In this document: positions 48,816 to 60,000 of the stretch, piece after piece
Position numbering within the stretch: position 1 is the stretch's first letter
Layout of the letters: each line of letters starts with the position of its first letter
Assembly (NCBI GenBank): GCA_009746045.1
Contig: RPFO01000131.1
Location: forward strand, 62,001-126,000
Direction: 5' to 3'
Source: Mesostigma viride
Taxonomy: Eukaryota > Streptophyta > Mesostigmatophyceae > Mesostigmatales > Mesostigmataceae
DNA: 64,000 nt
Made by a program: the position numbers and the translations under genes
The notes under the pieces: generated by a model
The model's database searches: none
Told to the model about the DNA's origin: nothing
Seen by the model: the letters and a program-made list of their open reading frames with translations, nothing else

Positions 48816-49840
48816 CTGGCCGACCTGATTTATGCGGATGACACCACCCTCATCGCGCGCCCCGAGCACATTCAGACCTGGCTGGACTGTCTGGGCCTGG
48901 CGGTGGGGTTGGAGATTAGTGTCAAAACTGAGGCGATGGTGATTGGGGCCTCCAGTACACCGCCGCTGCCGCGCCTGCTCGATGGGACGACGGTCCCGTT
49001 CCGCGATCGCTTCAAGCTGTTAGGGAGCTGGCTCCCTGACACCGCCGACGATGTGGACACCCGCATCGGCCAGGCCTGGGCTAGGCTTCGTTCGCTCAAC
49101 ACCTACTGGCGCTCCAAGGGCCTGGGCGACCACCGCAAGCGCATGCTCTTCAAGGTCCTCGTCCTTACGGTGCTCACGTATGGCGCCGAGGCGTGGACAA
49201 TCACACCCACACTGGCATCTAGGCTAGACGGCACAGTTTACAGGATGCTCCGACAGGTCCTCAACGTAGGGTTTTCCAAGCGCCCGTCATCAGAGTCTTT
49301 GTATCAGGGCATGCCCCGTATTTCGGACGAGATTAGTCAGCTAGCGTAGGATAGCATTTGTAGGACACCTTGCTCGCACCAGCCAGGTCGACACCGCCCT
49401 TGGTCTGGCAGGCCCCCAGCGGCTTGGCCAGCCAGAGCGGCATATTCTGACCTGCCCCTGGCCCCAAGGGCATTCCCAAGAGGGTAGGGAAACATGCCAC
49501 GAACTACATCCAGATGTTGCTGGCCGACCTAGTGGTCCCAGCCCAGTTTGAACACCGCATCCACTCTCTCTCCCTTCTTTGGACTGCCATGCAGAACAAG
49601 ACGCGGTGGAAGTCTGAGGATTGTCAAGGCTCACACGCCCGACCCTGTGGGCAAACCACCTCCCCCCAAGCGGAGGAGGCGTTTTGATGAGTAGGGTAGT
49701 TAGGATTTTTCTAGACTAGCTAGATTAGAGTTAGGTTAGTTCGATTACGCGGCCCCTTCCATCCCACCCAACCATCAAGGAATATGTGCTACATGATCTC
49801 CCAACGGAGGCATGTTATAATTTAATTTAATTTAATTTAT
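48816..49840 (+). mobile_element. LINE RT copy, near duplicate of 43886-44767
   Basis: It opens at GACCTGATTTATGCGGATGA (DLIYADDTTLIARPE), the same truncation point as the 43.9-kb copy, and shares the same frame change at LTCPWPQGHSQEG. A premature stop follows DEISQLA near 49348, and a small insertion lies near 49612. It ends PPPPKRRRRFDE at 49688, then the 3' UTR, a CTCCCAACGGAGG hairpin and an (ATTTA)n tail to 49840. Confidence 0.82.
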
Positions 49841-49844
49841 TAAT

Positions 49845-50220
49845 AGCCCAGAGAAGGGGCATATGGCCTGTAATACATTCTAAGCTACTAATTCCTGCAA
49901 GGGTGGGAATGTAAACAACACTTGCTCTAGGTGCCCTATGGCACCTGCACCACCCATTGAGAGTTTCGGGCAACTCCCAGCTAAGGGGAGCCCGTCATAG
50001 GTGGGGAAGATCATCTTAGCTATACAAAAGCTAGAGCGTGGCCTCTCAGCAGAGTCTGAGCAGCTCTCTGCATGGGCACAGCTTAACTACATAAAGCTAG
50101 GCATCAATCTGGAGTGTGGCACATCATAGGCACGCATGTACATGGTTAAATAAGGCGCGTGGCTCAGCTGGTATAGTGCCTGTAGGAGGCGTACATGTAC
50201 ATGGCCACGGTCTATCTATT
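49845..50220 (+). repeat. dispersed repeat related to 12180-12515
   Basis: Shares AGAAGGGGCATATGGCC, TGCAAGGGTGGGAATGTAA and GGCACCTGCACC with 12.2 kb, and a TCAGCTGGTATAGTGCCT block with 48.66 kb. No coding frame. Confidence 0.65.
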
Positions 50221-50244
50221 CGTCACTACTACTGCTGTATTCCC

Positions 50245-50870
50245 CTAAGCTGGGGCGTCTGGAGTCGCTGGGGCCGCGGGGGTCGCCTGCCAGGGCTTGT
50301 GGCGGACGTAGATGGCCGCCCCCTTCCAGTACACCGGCTGCCCCGCCTTGGTCTGCCGGAGCTGGAGGTAGGTCGGCCATAGCTCCCGTCGCCGTTGTTG
50401 CTGCGCCAGGGTCAAGTCGTCGTCCAGGGTGAAAAGAGTCTTCTCGAGCCGCTTGCGGCGTCTGAGAAAAGAAATCTTGTCCGCCGGGTTCTTAAAGGTG
50501 AGAAGGAGCGGGGGCGCCCCTGCCTTACCCCGCCGGCGCGCGGGGAAGGCGGTGGGCGACCAGCTCGATCTCACCAGTAAGGCCCATGCGACCAAGGATT
50601 TCTCTCTCAAACGCACGCGCAAGCTTCTCGGAATTCTCACCTTCCTCCATGGCGAAGTTCTTGACGATGACGTTAAGGCTGCGCTTCAATGGCGAGCTCG
50701 GCCTCCTCGCGGAGGTCGAGCGTCTGCTGCTGGAGCTGTGCTGCGACGGCGGAGGTGGTGGAGGTGGTGTGCTGCTTAAGCATGTCCGCCCAGGTCGTGA
50801 TGGGAGGAGCATCGCCGGCCAGGCCAGCGGGGGCTAGCTGGCTTGGCGGCAACGTCCTTCACCGCCTGGG
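50245..50870 (-). mobile_element. LINE ORF1 C-terminal copy (distal of a tandem pair)
   Basis: Minus-strand frames encode LNVIVKNFAMEEGENSEKLA, EREILGRMGLTGEIELVAHR, APPLLLTFKNPADKISFLRR, LDDDLTLAQQQRRRELWPTY and a final WKGAAIYVRHKPW, stop at 50245. There is a frame change near 50560. It corresponds to the C-terminal ~200 residues of ORF1 only. Confidence 0.75.
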
Positions 50871-50921
50871 CGGCTAGGCGCCTAGGCCTGACTATTCTAC
50901 ACTACCACTGATAGTATTCCT

Positions 50922-52148
50922 CTAAGCTGGGGCGTCTTGGGTCGCTGGGGCCGCGGGGGTCGCGTGCCAGGGCTTGTGGCGGACGTAGATGGCCGCCCCC
51001 TTCCAGTAAACCGGCTTCCCCGCCGTGGTCTGCCGCCGGAGCTGGAGGTAGGTCGGCCATAGCTCCCGTCGCCGTTGTTGCTGCGCCAGGGTCAAGTCAT
51101 CGTCCAGGGTGAAGTGTCAGAGTCTTCTCGAGCCGCTTGCGGCGTCTGAGAAAAGAAATCTTGTCCGCCGGGTTCTTAAAGGTGAGAAGAAGCGGGGGCG
51201 CCCCTGCCTTACCCCGCCGGGGCGCGGGGAAGGCGGTGGGCGACCAGCTTGCTCTCACCAAGAAGGCCCATGTGACCAAGCTAGGATTTCTCTCTCAAAC
51301 GCCTGAGCAAGCGTCACGGAATTCTCACCTTCCACCAGGTCGAAGTTCTTGACGATGACATTGAGACTGCGCTTGGCGAGCTCGGCCTCCTCGCGGAGGT
51401 CGAGCGTCTGCTGCTGTAGCTGTGCTGCGAAGGCGGAGGTGGTGGAGGACTGGAGGTGGTGTGTTGCTTGAGCATGTCCGCCCAGGTCTGGGTGGGACTC
51501 AGGGGCATCGCCAGGCGCGGCCAGCGGGGGCTTGCGCGCAACTAGCTGGCTTGGTGGCAACGTCCTTCACCGCCTGGGCGGTGAGGCCTGCGGTGTTTTG
51601 CAGGCACTCGATGGCGATGGCGTTGTCCTTGAGGCGCTGGTCGATGTCGCGGAGCTGGGCTGTGATGGCGTCGGAGGTGGGGGTGGTGGCGGTGGAGGAG
51701 GCGAGGTGGGTGGAGGTGGCGGTGGAAATGGCGGGTGAGCTCAGCAGCCAGCATGCGACAGCTGCCACATCTGAAGGGGCGTCACGTGCTGTGAGATGGC
51801 GTCGTGGAGGTGGAGGAGGAAGGTGGATTCGGTTAAGGGGGCGGGGTGCAGAAGGTCCTCGGCAGAGCGCTTAAGGATGGTAAAGAGAGCGACGAGCTGA
51901 AGGCGGGGGCGAGACCAGCCGGACAGGTGCGGGGTCGGCATGCCCAGATGCGCGGTGGGAAAACCTGCCGCCAGCTCCGTTGCGGAAAAAAAATGAATTT
52001 GGTTATTAGGTGCTGGCACAGCTAGGGCCAGCAGCAAGGCGTGTGACCCGTAAAACACGAGCTCCAGTATCTTGATGGGTGGCATGTCGTCAAGGTCGGC
52101 CAGGCCTGTTGAAGTCACAGGCCATGGAAAATAACCTGTCGACGTCAA
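50922..52148 (-). mobile_element. LINE ORF1 copy, longer member of the tandem pair
   Basis: Runs from about 52148 (MPPIKILELVFYGSHALLLA, the N-terminal region) through AELRDIDQRLKDNAIAIE-like and TAGLTAQAVKDVATKPA segments to the same C-terminal motifs (NVIVKNFDLVEGENS, LLLTFKNPADKISFLRR) and a stop at 50922. There are several frameshifts, including small direct insertions near 51115 and 51440. It is closely related to the copy at 50245-50870, which lies immediately downstream in the same orientation. Confidence 0.75.
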
Positions 52149-52179
52149 AATCGCGCCCAGACAGGCCAGGTTCTCCTGG

Positions 52180-52430
52180 GCGACTGCGCTTGGGCTAGCT
52201 CAGGCGATGCAGAGGGCGAGGAAAGCCTGGGAGGAATCTGGGCGACCACCAGTGCGCGACTAGTGTCACCACTGCCTTCCTGACATGAGGGCGAGGCTGC
52301 AGCCGGAGCTGCAGACGTATTTTCAGGGCTTAGCGCAGCTGCCAGTCTGCGTTGCGTGGAGAAACGTTTGCTCGTCTTATATTGCGTAATAGCTTCGGAA
52401 AATTTTATCAGCGTGTGCGCCCGTAATTAA
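52180..52430 (-). repeat. dispersed repeat shared with the CACTA interior
   Basis: The reverse complement matches about 18760-18975: TTTTCCGAAGCTATT, GAGCAAACG, CCCTGAAAATACGTCTGCAG and GACACTAGTCG occur in the same order. It ends where the (CCGT)n block begins. Confidence 0.75.
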
Positions 52431-52436
52431 TTAATC

Positions 52437-53360
52437 CGTCCGTCCGTCCGTCCGTCCGTCCGTCCGTCCGTCCGTCCGTCCGTCCGTCCGTCCGTCCGTC
52501 CGTCCGTCCGTCCGTCCGTCCGTCCGTCCGTCCGTCCGTCCGTCCGTCCGTCCGTCCGTCCGTCCGTCCGTCCGTCCGTCCGTCCGTCCGTCCGTCCGTC
52601 CGTCCGTCCGTCCGTCCGTCCGTCCGTCCGTCCGTCCGTCCGTCCGTCCGTCCGTCCGTCCGTCCGTCCGTCCGTCCGTCCGTCCGTCCGTCCGTCCGTC
52701 CGTCCGTCCGTCCGTCCGTCCGTCCGTCCGTCCGTCCGTCCGTCCGTCCGTCCGTCCGTCCGTCCGTCCGTCCGTCCGTCCGTCCGTCCGTCCGTCCGTC
52801 CGTCCGTCCGTCCGTCCGTCCGTCCGTCCGTCCGTCCGTCCGTCCGTCCGTCCGTCCGTCCGTCCGTCCGTCCGTCCGTCCGTCCGTCCGTCCGTCCGTC
52901 CGTCCGTCCGTCCGTCCGTCCGTCCGTCCGTCCGTCCGTCCGTCCGTCCGTCCGTCCGTCCGTCCGTCCGTCCGTCCGTCCGTCCGTCCGTCCGTCCGTC
53001 CGTCCGTCCGTCCGTCCGTCCGTCCGTCCGTCCGTCCGTCCGTCCGTCCGTCCGTCCGTCCGTCCGTCCGTCCGTCCGTCCGTCCGTCCGTCCGTCCGTC
53101 CGTCCGTCCGTCCGTCCGTCCGTCCGTCCGTCCGTCCGTCCGTCCGTCCGTCCGTCCGTCCGTCCGTCCGTCCGTCCGTCCGTCCGTCCGTCCGTCCGTC
53201 CGTCCGTCCGTTCCGTCCGTCCGTCCGTCCGTCCGTCCGTCCGTCCGTCCGTCCGTCCGTCCGTCCGTCCGTCCGTCCGTCCGTCCGTCCGTCCGTCCGT
53301 CCGTCCGTCCGTCCGTCCGTCCGTCCGTCCGTCCCTCCGTCCGTCCGTCCGTCCGTCCAT
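52437..53360. repeat. (CCGT)n tetranucleotide satellite, ~920 bp
   Basis: About 230 CCGT units with only one extra T (near 53211) and one CCCT unit (near 53334). All three minus-strand frames are open and give Thr-Asp-Gly-Arg repeats, so the long frames across it are artefacts of the repeat. Confidence 0.99.
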
Positions 53361-54251
53361 CCATTGTGGTTAACAGGAGCTAGGACAAAGTACTTGGGAC
53401 TAGCTTGGGACTTAAAATGTTTTTTGCAAAACATAAGGGAGAAGACAAGTGTACAACACGGAAAACCGTATGTTGCGGGACGGAGAAGACAAGTGGAGAA
53501 CTGGAATAGGTACGTGAAACCGTTCGGTAAGTTAACCTTGACGGGGTAAGATAATGACCTTTAGACATGACACCAGGCTGTTAGCCATCATGACTGGAAT
53601 GGGTCACGCCGCGCCCAATCTGGCCTGAAATCGCAGCCGTAGTCCTATCGGCGCGAAAATCCCAGTAAAAGATGGGAGGCATGTAGGAGTTGAAATTGAA
53701 AGTGCGTCCTCGCGCGTGCAGTAGAGATTTTCTGATTCAGTCACGAAAGAAGTGGCACAGAGCCAGCGGGTCCATAGTCCCAAACAATCCTTTAGGCTCT
53801 TGCACTGTACATCGGGAATTGTGGGGCCTTGTGCCTTTACGCTTGGAACTTGCAATTTTTCATGAGGTAGGTAAGTTTGCAAAAAATAAGTCTGTAAGTC
53901 CGAAAATTAGTCTGCAAGTCTGAAAAAAGGCCGCCAGGAGGTAACTACTCCGTTACTCCCCAACGGGAGCACGTGTTTAATTAATTAATTAATCAATTAT
54001 AAGCGCCCTGAGCAAGTTCCGCAATGAATATTACTACTGTTACTGTGCTGGTAGCAAAACCAGTGGCATGCCTCACTGCCCACAACACCAACCAGCATGA
54101 TCATTCGACGGCTGGCATGCAGGAGCCTATCCGACCCTCATTCTTCCTGAGTGCTCCCCAGGGACACTACTCAGCCATAGCATTGGCCGCCATAGTATTG
54201 GCATAGCATAGTTTTGGCCACCGCAACACTCGCCTCTGCAGCTCAGATTGT
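53361..54251. other. intergenic, with one retroelement tail
   Basis: GTTACTCCCCAACGGGAGCAC followed by (TTAA)n at about 53955-53998 is another plus-strand 3' end signature without an associated frame. No gene is visible. Confidence 0.5.
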
Positions 54252-56774
54252 CTACTCTGCGTGGCCAGGGTAGCGAGGGAAGGGGATGACGTCGCGGATG
54301 TTCTCCATGCCGGTCGCAAACAGGATCAGCCGCTCAAAGCCAAGGCCAAAGCCCGAGTGCACGACCGAGCCGTATCGTCGCAGGTCAATGTACCACTCGT
54401 AGACCTCTACAGGAAGCCCGGCCGAGGTGATCCTGTTCCAATTAGTGGACAAGGATGGGTGGACAAGGATGGGTGGACAAGGATGGGTGGACAAGGATGG
54501 GTGGACAAGGATGGGTGTAGCAAAACAACAGGTGGTGTTTCGACGCCGCGCATAAGGACAGATGATGGGGAGGCGGTGGTGGCGCAGCACGAGGGAGGTG
54601 GAATCATTCTGCACACCAGAGCAGGCGGCAGCACCCCATGAGCACATGAGGCAAGCACCCGTCAAGGCTGTTGCATCATCCCCCCCAACTAGACCAGGCG
54701 TAGGTTACAAGCTCCCTCCCCCATCGCCTTATACCCACAACACAGGGACGCAGCAAAGGAGCAAACACAACCGGGGCCCGCAATCGGGAGGGAACTTCGC
54801 TAAGACATTTCGCTACAGAGGGAGAGGAAAACACCTTTTGAAGTCCAGAATGTTATGCTGCTTTCGCCTGCATAGTGGAGAAAGGAACACAAGATCCAAG
54901 GCCTGGGGCATTTCCGAGTGGCGCTGTGCCCCACCTCTCGCGCAGCACGTCGGCGCGCTCCTCGCGCTGGCTGCCCCCGATCAGCTCGCCCACGCGCGGG
55001 ACGAGCACGTCCATGGCGGCAACCGTCTTGCCGTCATCGTTGGCGCGCATGTAGAACGCCTTGATCGCCTTTGGGTAGTTGTAGAGGATGACCGGCTTCT
55101 GGTAGACGACCTCGGTCAGATAGCGTTCATGTTCCGACTGCAGGTCGATGCCCCACTCAACCGCCACCTCAAACTGCTTGTCCGCCTGTGCAAGGGGGGA
55201 GAGTGGAGGGTAAAAAAAGGGTATGGCACAAACAACACGAGGTTCAGCCATTCAGCCATCCCAGAGCTGTGCGCTTCTGCATTTAAAAAATTACAATGGA
55301 ACAATACACTCCTGAGAGCAGCAGGGTGAGCGAGGAAGACCGCGCTGCGTCGGCTGCATGACCACCTCAACAACCTACTACAGCCGCTCCTGCACCTACC
55401 TGGATTCACAACCGCATCCCCACGCCAGCCCTGTGCCTCATGCATCCCCCCGCGGGCTCTGTCCCGAAGCTGCTCCTGCCGCCAAGTGGCTATGCCTCCT
55501 CCCTCCTCCTGCACATCTGATTGCCTGACACCTGTCCCCGCATGCACCCACGATGTTAGTCCCGATGTGGCTACCCGCCCAGCGGCCAACTGCGTCCCCT
55601 CCCCCCCAGTCGAGCCCAACTTCCACGCCCACCTTTACCAGCGCGCCCTACCCTTGGCCGGTGCCCACCTTTAGCAGCACGTCGACCGCCTCGGTGTAGG
55701 AGAGGCGCACGAAGGGCTGCTCCGCCACCCCCTGCAAGCGCGCAATGCATCCCTCGTCGTACATTTTGGCAAAGAACTGCAGGTCGTCCATGCAGTGCTG
55801 CAGCAGGTGGCGGCAGCAGAACTTGACGTAGTCCTCCGCGCACGCCATGTCATCCTGCGGCGGGGCACGCACGAGCGGCAGCAAATGCCACACGTCAGCC
55901 GCATGCGGAACACACCGAGGTCAAGTGACGGAGGGCACCTAGCGCACCAGGACAGGCATGCAGGGTTAGGGCAAGCATGCGGTGGTAGGCGGGCCACGGC
56001 GGCAGGCGGGGCAAGGTGGCAGGCAGAGGCTAACCCCACGGAACACGGCTTCGCCACCGAGGCAAACGCACACCACCGCGCCAGTGTCCAATCAGTAGAC
56101 ATCCAAGGGGGACACTAACACTACAAGGAATGCACTGCGCCAAGCATGATAAGGCAGCCGTCACCAAGTCCTGTGGGTGCCAAAAACTGCCTCCCCTCTC
56201 CCCACCCCCACCAGGGCTACCGCGTTCCTTGTGAGCACAAACCACAAAAGGGGGCCAGCCCCACAGGCAGCCCACGCCGGGAGTCAGCGTGTGCGGTCCG
56301 TGGCCGCCACCTGATGCCTTGCAGGGCCAACACTTCTAACGTGGTTGGCTTGCAGTGTCATGGATCGGCTTAAACAGCTGCCAAGCAAAGCGAGCATGCG
56401 ACCCTGGTGCTACAACGGTGCACCACAACCAGCTGTCACAGCTCTATACGCTTACCATAGCAGGAAACCCTACACCCCTATCGCAACGACCAGACTGGAT
56501 CCCGTTGGCCCACCAACATTACCCCCTGCCCCACTAGGCGCACCTGCAGGTCGGCGAAGGCGATCTCTGGCTCGATCATCCAGAACTCCGCCAGGTGGCG
56601 CGTCGTGTGGCTGTTCTCCGCACGGAAGGTCGGCCCGAATGTGTACACACGGCCCATCGCGCACGCGTAGATCTCGGCCTCCAGCTGGCCTGACACCGTC
56701 AGGTACGACGCCTTGGAGAAGAAGTCTTTGCTGTAATCGATGGTGCCCTCTGGCGTGCGCACGATGCCGCCCAC
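54252..56774 (-). CDS. NARS: asparaginyl-tRNA synthetase, last four exons
   Basis: Minus-strand exons 56774-56544, 55854-55669, 55185-54935 and 54432-54252 join in frame (phases 0, 0 and 2) to about 283 C-terminal residues. The first has [18 protein letters not shown], then [20 protein letters not shown], which is class II motif 2. The second starts [12 protein letters not shown]. The third has [37 protein letters not shown] and [11 protein letters not shown]. The fourth has [13 protein letters not shown], the motif 3 [15 protein letters not shown] and [16 protein letters not shown] before TAG. The enzyme charges tRNA-Asn with asparagine. The ending looks closer to the cytosolic plant form than the organellar one, but this is uncertain. 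The N-terminal exons (OB-fold anticodon domain and motif 1) are missing and must lie beyond the satellite at 57.04 kb. Confidence 0.92.
54447..54516. repeat. 14-bp minisatellite in the last NARS intron
   Basis: Five copies of GTGGACAAGGATGG just upstream (minus sense) of the final acceptor at 54432. Confidence 0.93.
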
Positions 56775-57035
56775 CTGGCGCATGACACCACCAGACGTCA
56801 AGCAACGGGGTCATGAAGAATGAGTGATTTGTGTTGGTGAGCAAGGGCCGCTGGCCGCTGGGCCAGGTGGTGGTGCGGGGTGGGGGCGATGCCCAGGGCA
56901 GGATGGTTGATCGTGAGGTGGCCGACTGTCTGGTGCCCCGCGCAAGCATCGCCTGCCATCACGGGCAACCCGCGAAACGGCCATGCACCGTTGCTGCGTG
57001 CGCTCCTGCTTGCCACCTCCCAACTGCTGTAGGGC

Positions 57036-60000
57036 CACTGACTTACCAACACAGGAACCAGCCACTTACCAACACAGGAACCAGCCACTTACCAACACAG
57101 GAACCAGCCACTTATCAACACAGGAACCAGCCACTTACCAACACAGGAACCAGCCACTTACCAACACAGGAACCAGCCACTTACCAACACAGGAACCAGC
57201 CACTTACCAACACAGGAACCAGCCACTTACCAACACAGGAACCAGCCACTTACCAACACAGGAACCAGCCACTTACCAACACAGGAACCAGCCACTTACC
57301 AACACAGGAACCAGCCACTTACCAACACAGGAACCAGCCACTTACCAACACAGGAACCAGCCACTTACCAACACAGGAACCAGCCACTTACCAACACAGG
57401 AACCAGCCACTTACCAACACAGGAACCAGCCACTTACCAACACAGGAACCAGCCACGCTTCAACACAGGAACCAGCCACTTACCAACACAGGAACCAGCC
57501 ACTTACCAACACAGGAACCAGCCACTTACCAACACAGGAACCAGCCACTTACCAACACAGGAACCAGCCACTTACCAACACAGGAACCAGCCACTTACCA
57601 ACACAGGAACCAGCCACTTACCAACACAGGAACCAGCCACTTACCAACACAGGAACCAGCCACTCACCAACACAGGAACCAGCCACTCACCAACACAGGA
57701 ACCAGCCACTTACCAACACAGGAACCAGCCACTTACCAACACAGGAACCAGCCACTTACCAACACAGGAACCAGCCACTTACCAACACAGGAACCAGCCA
57801 CTTACCAACACAGGAACCAGCCACTCACCAACACAGGAACCAGCCACGCTTCAACACAGGAACCAGCCACTTACCAACACAGGAACCAGCCACTTACCAA
57901 CACAGGAACCAGCCACTTGCCAACACAGGAACCAGCCACTTACCAACACAGGAACCAGCCACTTACCAACACAGGAACCAGCCACTTACCAACACAGGAA
58001 CCAGCCACGCTTCAACACAGGAACCAGCCACTTACCAACACAGGAACCAGCCACTTACCAACACAGGAACCAGCCACTTACCAACACAGGAACCAGCCAC
58101 TTACCAACACAGGAACCAGCCACTTACCAACACAGGAACCAGCCACTTACCAACACAGGAACCAGCCACTTACCAACACAGGAACCAGCCACGCTTCAAC
58201 ACAGGGACCAGCCACTCACCAACACAGGAACCAGCCACTTACCAACACAGGAACCAGCCACTTACCAACACAGGAACCAGCCACTTACCAACACAGGAAC
58301 CAGCCACGTACCAACACAGGAACCAGCCACTTACCAACACAGGAACCAGCCACTTATCAACACAGGAACCAGCCACTTACCAACACAGGAACCAGCCACT
58401 TACCAACACAGGAACCAGCCACTTACCAACACAGGAACCAGCCACTTACCAACACAGGAACCAGCCACTTACCAACACAGGAACCAGCCACTCACCAACA
58501 CAGGAACCAGCCACTTACCAACACAGGAACCAGCCACTTACCAACACAGGAACCAGCCACTTACCAACACAGGAACCAGCCACTTACCAACACAGCAACC
58601 AGCCACTTACCAACACAGGAACCAGCCACTTACCAACACAGGAACCAGCCACTTACCAACACAGGAACCAGCCACTTACCAACACAGGAACCAGCCACTT
58701 ACCAACACAGGAACCAGCCACTTATCAACACAGGAACCAGCCACTTACCAACACAGGAACCAGCCACTGACCAACACAGGAACCAGCCACTTACCAACAC
58801 AGGAACCAGCCACTTACCAACACAGGAACCAGCCACTTACCAACACAGCAACCAGCCACTTACCAACACAGGAACCAGCCACTTACCAACACAGGAACCA
58901 GCCACTTACCAACACAGGAACCAGCCACTCACCAACACAGGAACCAGCCACTTACCAACACAGGAACCAGCCACTTACCAACACAGGAACCAGCCACTTA
59001 CCAACACAGGAACCAGCCACTTACCAACACAGGAACCAGCCACTTACCAACACAGGAACCAGCCACTTACCAACACAGGAACCAGCCACTTACCAACACA
59101 GCAACCAGCCACTTACCAACACAGGAACCAGCCACTTACCAACACAGGAACCAGCCACTTACCAACACAGGAACCAGCCACTTACCAACACAGGAACCAG
59201 CCACTTACCAACACAGGAACCAGCCACTTACCAACACAGGAACCAGCCACTTACCAACACAGGAACCAGCCACTTACCAACACAGGGACCAGCCACTTAC
59301 CAACACAGGAACCAGCCACGTACCAACACAGGAACCAGCCACTTACCAACACAGGAACCAGCCACTTACCAACACAGGAACCAGCCACTTACCAACAAAG
59401 GAACCAGCCACTTACCAACACAGGAACCAGCCACTTACCAACACAGGAACCAGCCACGTACCAACACAGGAACCAGCCACTTACCAACACAGGAACCAGC
59501 CACTTACCAACACAGGAACCAGCCACTTACCAACACAGGAACCAGCCACTTACCAACACAGGAACCAGCCACTTACCAACACAGGAACCAGCCACTTACC
59601 AACACAGGAACCAGCCACTTACCAACACAGGAACCAGCCACTTACCAACACAGGAACCAGCCACGCCAACACAGGAACCAGCCACTTACCAACACAGGAA
59701 CCAGCCACTTACCAACACAGGAACCAGCCACTTACCAACACAGGAACCAGCCACTTACAACACAGGAACCAGCCACTTACCAACACAGGAACCAGCCACT
59801 TACCAACACAGGAACCAGCCACTTACCAACACAGGAACCAGCCACTTACCAACACAGGAACCAGCCACTTACCAACACAGGAACCAGCCACTTACCAACA
59901 CAGGAACCAGCCACTTACCAACACAGGAACCAGCCACGTACCAACACAGGAACCAGCCACTTACCAACACAGGAACCAGCCACGCTTCAACACAGGAACC

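Noticed and set aside
52408-53434. Three overlapping long minus-strand reading frames of Thr-Asp-Gly-Arg repeats
   Set aside because: They are the direct translation of (CCGT)n, which has no stop in any minus-strand frame. Nothing outside the repeat supports a protein.
56983-58770. A 595-codon plus-strand frame with a 23-residue repeat
   Set aside because: It results from a 23-bp satellite without stops, runs antisense to the NARS gene and begins only because the array does. It ends at a single unit variant.
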